A stretch of DNA of 64,000 bases from Exiguobacterium qingdaonense (lineage in GTDB: Bacteria > Bacillota > Bacilli > Exiguobacteriales > Exiguobacteriaceae). Positions within the stretch are counted from its first letter, which is position 1. Each line of letters begins with the position of its first letter. Shown piece by piece: positions 60,631 through 64,000 of the stretch. Below the pieces are notes generated by a model, which saw only the letters and a program-made list of their open reading frames with translations, was not told where the DNA came from and ran no database searches. The position numbers and the translations under genes are program-made. Where the stretch lies: assembly GCF_018617855.1 (NCBI RefSeq), contig NZ_JACSKY010000001.1, positions 1-64,000 on the forward strand, given 5' to 3'.

Positions 60631-61543
60631 TTACACCTTTTCGACTGGGACAGTTACGGACTCGAGTACGTCCACCAACACTTGTCGCTTCGTCGATTTG
60701 ATATCCCCTTCAAGGGTGAGGGTCAATCGGTGCGAGAGGACATGTGGCGCAACGGCTTGAACATCTTCAGGCGTGACGAATTGACGGTCGTTCAAGTACG
60801 CATAAGCATGTGAGGCCTTGACGAGCGCGAGCGTCGCCCGTGGGCTCGCCCCGACTTCGACTAACGGGTGTTGTCTCGTCTCGTGGATGAGTGCGAGCAA
60901 ATACGTGACGACATCTTCATGAATTCGGTTATTCTCGACTTCTTCTTGTGCTTCTAAAAAAGCTTCATTCGTCATCAAGGCATGCACTGTCTGTCTCGTC
61001 TTTGAAATCGTCTGCAGAATCAAGTTCCGTTCTTCGTCTGCCCCAGGATACCCAACTTGAAGAGACATGAGGAAGCGATCGAGTTGAGCGTCCGGTAGCG
61101 TGAACGTTCCCGCCGACTCGATCCGCGATGACGAAGAATGGTTTCGGTAGTTGATAGGTGACACCACCGATAGAAACTTGGCGTTCTTCCATCGCTTCAA
61201 GCAAGGCGGATTGCGTTCTCGGAACGGCGCGATTCACTTCATCGATGAGTAAAATATTCGTGAAGATCGGTCCGGTGCGGTTCTCGAACGTCTGGGTCTG
61301 CATATTGAAGAAGTCTGAACCGATGATGTCAGAAGGCAGCAGGTCGGCTGTGAATTGAATTCGGGCGAAGTCTGCCTCAAAGCTTTTGGCGATGCTTTTC
61401 GCAAGTAACGTCTTCCCCGTCCCCGGCACATCCTCTAGCAAGATATGGCCGTTCGCCAATAGGGCTGTGCAACATAATTTTGTGATTTCTGGTTTACCGA
61501 GGTAAATGCGGTCTAATTGGTCCAATACGTGTCGGATGGTCAT
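60631..61543 (-). pseudogene. MoxR-type AAA+ ATPase gene with an 11-base deletion (cluster 2)
   Basis: From ATG 61543 the product has a normal Walker A (VPGTGKTLLAKS) and Walker B (ILLIDEVNR) up to KPFFVIA. The frame then shifts: the second half (ESAGTFTLPDAQLDRF through GASPRATLALVKASHAYAYL to the stop at 60631) continues in another frame. The junction lies at 61123/61124. Comparison with cluster 1, which reads ATQNP at this place, shows that exactly 11 bases covering the sensor 1 Thr-Gln-Asn-Pro are missing. Everything else is intact, so the loss is recent or an assembly error. Confidence 0.8.
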
Positions 61544-62310
61544 GAGTTCGACTCCTTTTGTGTGCGTAGTAGGTATTCATCAAGTTGTTGGGTGAACGCT
61601 CGCTCACGTTGTGGTGAGATGTTTCCATCATCATAACGTGTCTCTAAATAGGTAAGTAGGGATGCATCGAGCTCGATTCGTTTCGCCCACGTCGACAACG
61701 TCTCAGTTGGGCGACGACGTTTATATGGAGGTAACGCTGCTTCGAATTGAATCAACTGCTTTCGGATAGCCGATGCTGGTAATGGATGAACCGTTCGGTT
61801 TATCTGCATCGACGCGTTGTCAGAAGTCACTAGCGAGTGATCCTCGATATCTAACTCTCCCTCCTCGCTTTGTTTTTTCGAGGGGCGTCGTTTTTTCCAG
61901 AGCCACCATCCGAGCAAGATAATCATTCCGGTAATCATGTATGGGAGGTAGGAGACGCCGCTCGTCTCTTCTCCTGACGGGTTTCCGTAAGAAGGGGATT
62001 GGTCCTTGATCCGCTCTTTCGGTGTACCACCTGACTCGCCTTCTGAGTCAATCATTGCTCCGTCTGGACCGTTCCCTTCTGGTTCTTCATATGGCGCATC
62101 CCCACACCAAAAGTCGACATCCGTCACTTCGAAAATCCCTAAAAACTTTCGTTTGTCATGACAGTCGGTGACCCAACTCGTAATCTCGCTCCCTGAGATA
62201 TCTAATGATTGGTAGTAACGGTATCCCAGTTGACCGGAATAGGAGATGAGGGCGACAAGTAGCAAGGAGAAAAGAATTCCTGACACAAAAATCGTTTTGG
62301 CTTGTTTCAT
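61540..62310 (-). CDS. Membrane protein with DUF4129-like tail, first gene of MoxR cluster 2
   Basis: A 256-residue protein with an N-terminal signal/anchor helix, an acidic Gly/Ser-rich extracellular region with a Cys pair (VTDCHDK and FWCGDA), a second helix (about residues 125-142) followed by KKRRP, and a cytoplasmic tail. The tail PLPASAIRKQLIQFEAALPPYKRRRPTETLSTWAKRIEL resembles the DUF4129 end of cluster 1. It overlaps moxR by ATGA. It appears to be the partner through which the ATPase contacts the membrane. Confidence 0.65.
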   Translation of the reverse strand: MKQAKTIFVSGILFSLLLVALISYSGQLGYRYYQSLDISGSEITSWVTDCHDKRKFLGIFEVTDVDFWCGDAPYEEPEGNGPDGAMIDSEGESGGTPKERIKDQSPSYGNPSGEETSGVSYLPYMITGMIILLGWWLWKKRRPSKKQSEEGELDIEDHSLVTSDNASMQINRTVHPLPASAIRKQLIQFEAALPPYKRRRPTETLSTWAKRIELDASLLTYLETRYDDGNISPQRERAFTQQLDEYLLRTQKESNS

Positions 62311-62456
62311 CGGTGTTTCCGCTTATGTATATTCAGTTTGATCGTTTTCATCTGATGTGACGGCTCCTCTCATAGACTAAATCCTTTTTTTGGAAATAGG
62401 ATTAAATGGATCATATCACAAGGATTGGCGGAATATTCAGTTATTTTCAGACAAGA

Positions 62457-62481
62457 GAAAAAGCCCGTTCATTGAACGAGC
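62457..62481 (-). terminator. Terminator of the DinB-like gene
   Basis: GCCCGTTC (62463-62470) pairs with GAACGAGC (62474-62481) with one wobble; minus-strand T-run follows. Confidence 0.65.
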
Positions 62482-62509
62482 AGTTGATCTATAGACTCAT
62501 AAATTTTTT

Positions 62510-62980
62510 TCATCTCTTGAGAATAGACTCGACTTGCTTCATATGGTGCCGGTCATGCTCGATGAATTCTTCGATGATCACATGTAACGAGTAGGGGACA
62601 CCTTGAGGCGGATCATGGGAGACGCCATTCGCTGTCGTTTTATAGGTCAGCGCCTCCTCACTTAAGGACTCGAGCATGGTGATGAGTGCTCGTCGACTTT
62701 GTAGTGATTCCTTCAATACGACGTCACTTGATAACTGCTCCGCCCTTTTCGTCGCTCGCGCGTTGAACGAGTCAAAGTCAGGGAATATCATTCCTTCACC
62801 GTTCTTCACCGATGGGATGATGACATTCAACAGATGATTGTCCCAATGGGCGATATGTAAGATGATTTGCTTTATGGACCACTTCTCCGAGTCGCTCTGT
62901 TTGTTCCAATCAGATTCACTCAGCTTTTCTAACGTCTTGAGCCATTCTGTGTACGATGCGAATTCTTGAATAACTTGCAT
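62510..62980 (-). CDS. DinB-family four-helix protein
   Basis: A 156-residue protein of the DinB/YfiT superfamily: WSIKQIILHIAHWDNHLLNVIIPSV and VIIEEFIEHDRHHMKQVESIL carry the three metal-binding His residues (HIAHWD and the C-terminal HDRHH). Members are thiol-dependent transferases or of unknown role. ATG 62980 follows GGGGAGGGG; the frame extends to 63055 without a better site. It is monocistronic. Confidence 0.83.
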   Translation of the reverse strand: MQVIQEFASYTEWLKTLEKLSESDWNKQSDSEKWSIKQIILHIAHWDNHLLNVIIPSVKNGEGMIFPDFDSFNARATKRAEQLSSDVVLKESLQSRRALITMLESLSEEALTYKTTANGVSHDPPQGVPYSLHVIIEEFIEHDRHHMKQVESILKR

Positions 62981-63043
62981 CCAATCCCCTCCCCGTTCGC
63001 TTTGAATTACTGCGATTATAGCACGAACGAGTCTTTTCAAATC

Positions 63044-63077
63044 AAAAAACGGCACCGTTCGTTATGAACGATGCCGT
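63044..63077 (-). terminator. Orphan minus-strand terminator
   Basis: ACGGCACCGTTC (63049-63060) pairs with GAACGATGCCGT (63066-63077), followed on the minus strand by a T6 run. No minus-strand gene lies to its right within the window; an IS200/IS605 element begins about 20 bases away. Confidence 0.7.
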
Positions 63078-63100
63078 GCGTATCTCTATCAAAATTAAGC

Positions 63101-63118
63101 GAGAGTACTCCCACTCTC
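63101..63118. repeat. Hairpin at the left end of the tnpB element
   Basis: GAGAGT (63101-63106) and ACTCTC (63113-63118) form a perfect stem with a six-base loop, 36 bases before tnpB. IS200/IS605 ends are recognised as such subterminal hairpins. Confidence 0.55.
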
Positions 63119-63153
63119 CTTTCGGGTATACTACCTTCAAGGAGGTGAACATC

Positions 63154-64000
63154 ATGCTGAAACACAAGGCTTACAAATTCAGAATCTACCCGACAAAAAA
63201 GCAGGAGATCCTGATCGCGAAGACGTTCGGTTGTTCGCGTTTCGTCTTCAACCACTTCTTGGCGAAATGGGATGAAACCTATCAAGCGACTGGTAAAGGA
63301 CTCTCCTACGGATCTTGTTCGAAAGAGATCCCTTTGCTGAAGCAGGAGTTCGACTGGTTAAAAGAGGTCGACAGCCATTCCCTTCAGACTAGCGTCAAGC
63401 ATCTGGCCGACGCCTATGAACGCTTCTTCAAGAAACAGAACGAGCGCCCTCGCTTCAAGTCGAAACGGAACCCTGTTCAATCATACAAGACGAATATCGA
63501 GAAGAATAATCAGATCCCCGAAATCTCGATCATCGGAAACAAACTCAAGCTCCCGAAGCTGAAGTGGGTTCGTTTCGCCAACTCGAAGCAGGTCAAGGGG
63601 CGTATCTTGAACGCCACGATCCGACGTACAGCTTCGGGCAAATACTTCGTGTCCCTGCTCGCAGAGCAGGAGATTGACGAACTGCCGAAGACCGGCTCAT
63701 CCGTAGGCGTCGACGTCGGGCTGAAGAATTTCGCTATCCTGTCAAACGGAACCGTATACCAAAACGACCGTTATTTCCGTACGCTCGAGAAGAAGCTGGC
63801 GCGCGAGCAGCGGAAGTTGTCCCGTCGTCAGCTCATCGCCTTGAACAGGAAGGTGAAACTGTCCGAGGCGAAGAACTACCAGAAGCAGAAGCGGAAGGTC
63901 GCCCGCATCCACGAGAAGATTGCCAACAAGCGGACAGACTTCCTGCACAAGGTATCGACCGAGATCGTCAAAAACCACGACGTCATCGGTATCGAGACCT
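63154..64000 (+). CDS. tnpB: TnpB-type RNA-guided nuclease, IS200/IS605 group (3' end outside window)
   Basis: The 282 visible residues are the start of a TnpB/OrfB protein. It begins HKAYKFRIYPTKKQEILIAKTFGCSRFVFNHFL, the family N-terminus, contains PRFKSKR and has the RuvC-I Asp in VGVDVGLKNFAIL (about residue 186). The frame reaches GIET at the window edge, where the RuvC-II Glu lies. The zinc finger and RuvC-III parts are outside. GGAGGTGA precedes ATG 63154. No tnpA lies upstream, so the element is of the tnpB-only (IS1341) type unless tnpA follows. The guide RNA would be encoded at the 3' end, beyond the window. Confidence 0.88.
   Translation, partial: MLKHKAYKFRIYPTKKQEILIAKTFGCSRFVFNHFLAKWDETYQATGKGLSYGSCSKEIPLLKQEFDWLKEVDSHSLQTSVKHLADAYERFFKKQNERPRFKSKRNPVQSYKTNIEKNNQIPEISIIGNKLKLPKLKWVRFANSKQVKGRILNATIRRTASGKYFVSLLAEQEIDELPKTGSSVGVDVGLKNFAILSNGTVYQNDRYFRTLEKKLAREQRKLSRRQLIALNRKVKLSEAKNYQKQKRKVARIHEKIANKRTDFLHKVSTEIVKNHDVIGIET

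Noticed and set aside
63037-63285. 82-residue minus-strand frame opposite the start of tnpB
   Set aside because: Shadow of tnpB, which has the family N-terminus and a perfect ribosome site.

Overview
The window looks like chromosome of a low-to-moderate GC Bacillota (Firmicute), most like Exiguobacterium or a close Bacillales relative. The reasons are AGGAGG-type ribosome binding sites, sigma-A and sigma-B style promoters, many hairpin-plus-T-run terminators, a yneT-parE-parC cluster as in Bacillus, WalR-like boxes before a LysM/3D cell-wall protein, and an Spx-family regulator. The genus is an inference; no ribosomal RNA is present. I saw no tRNA, rRNA or CRISPR array.

Layout. 1-408: 3' end of an IS1182-type transposase abutting the putP terminator. 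417-10987: housekeeping and envelope genes (proline symporter, D,D-carboxypeptidase, Rieske oxidoreductase, M32 peptidase, phosphodiesterase, a DUF4397 surface protein with a class F-like sortase, MarR, a RelA/SpoT synthetase, a sigma-B-type stress gene). 11010-11483: an internally deleted IS1182 relative inserted in a terminator. 11506-18851: an SDR, a second-type glutamine synthetase, a peptide transporter, an MFS exporter with a leader peptide and attenuator-like hairpins, an AI-2E family permease and an Spx-like protein. 19038-22874: three tandem paralogous lipoproteins, the middle one frameshifted at a G10 tract. 23033-28300: chemoreceptor-like protein, peptidase, PatB-type lyase and two unrecognised proteins. 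28349-30658: a XerS-like recombinase and a diguanylate cyclase bracketed by two nearly identical inverted dif-like sites. 30777-37635: yneT, topoisomerase IV, NUDIX, MBL and GNAT genes, followed by a third dif-like site at 37693. 38021-42602: amino-acid ABC genes without an ATPase and an intact MoxR/DUF58 operon. 42643-57402: cardiolipin synthase, antiporter, LysM/3D protein, and a series of small regulator-plus-enzyme modules (AraC, ArsR, HTH, GntR) with visible operators. 57437-62310: a second MoxR/DUF58 operon whose moxR carries an 11-base deletion. 62510-64000: DinB-like protein, an orphan terminator and the start of a lone tnpB.

The most interesting signals are the XerS/dif-like pair next to topoisomerase IV (a likely replication-terminus region), the leader peptide and hairpins before the MFS exporter, the G10 tract in a lipoprotein gene, and IS elements sitting at terminator hairpins.
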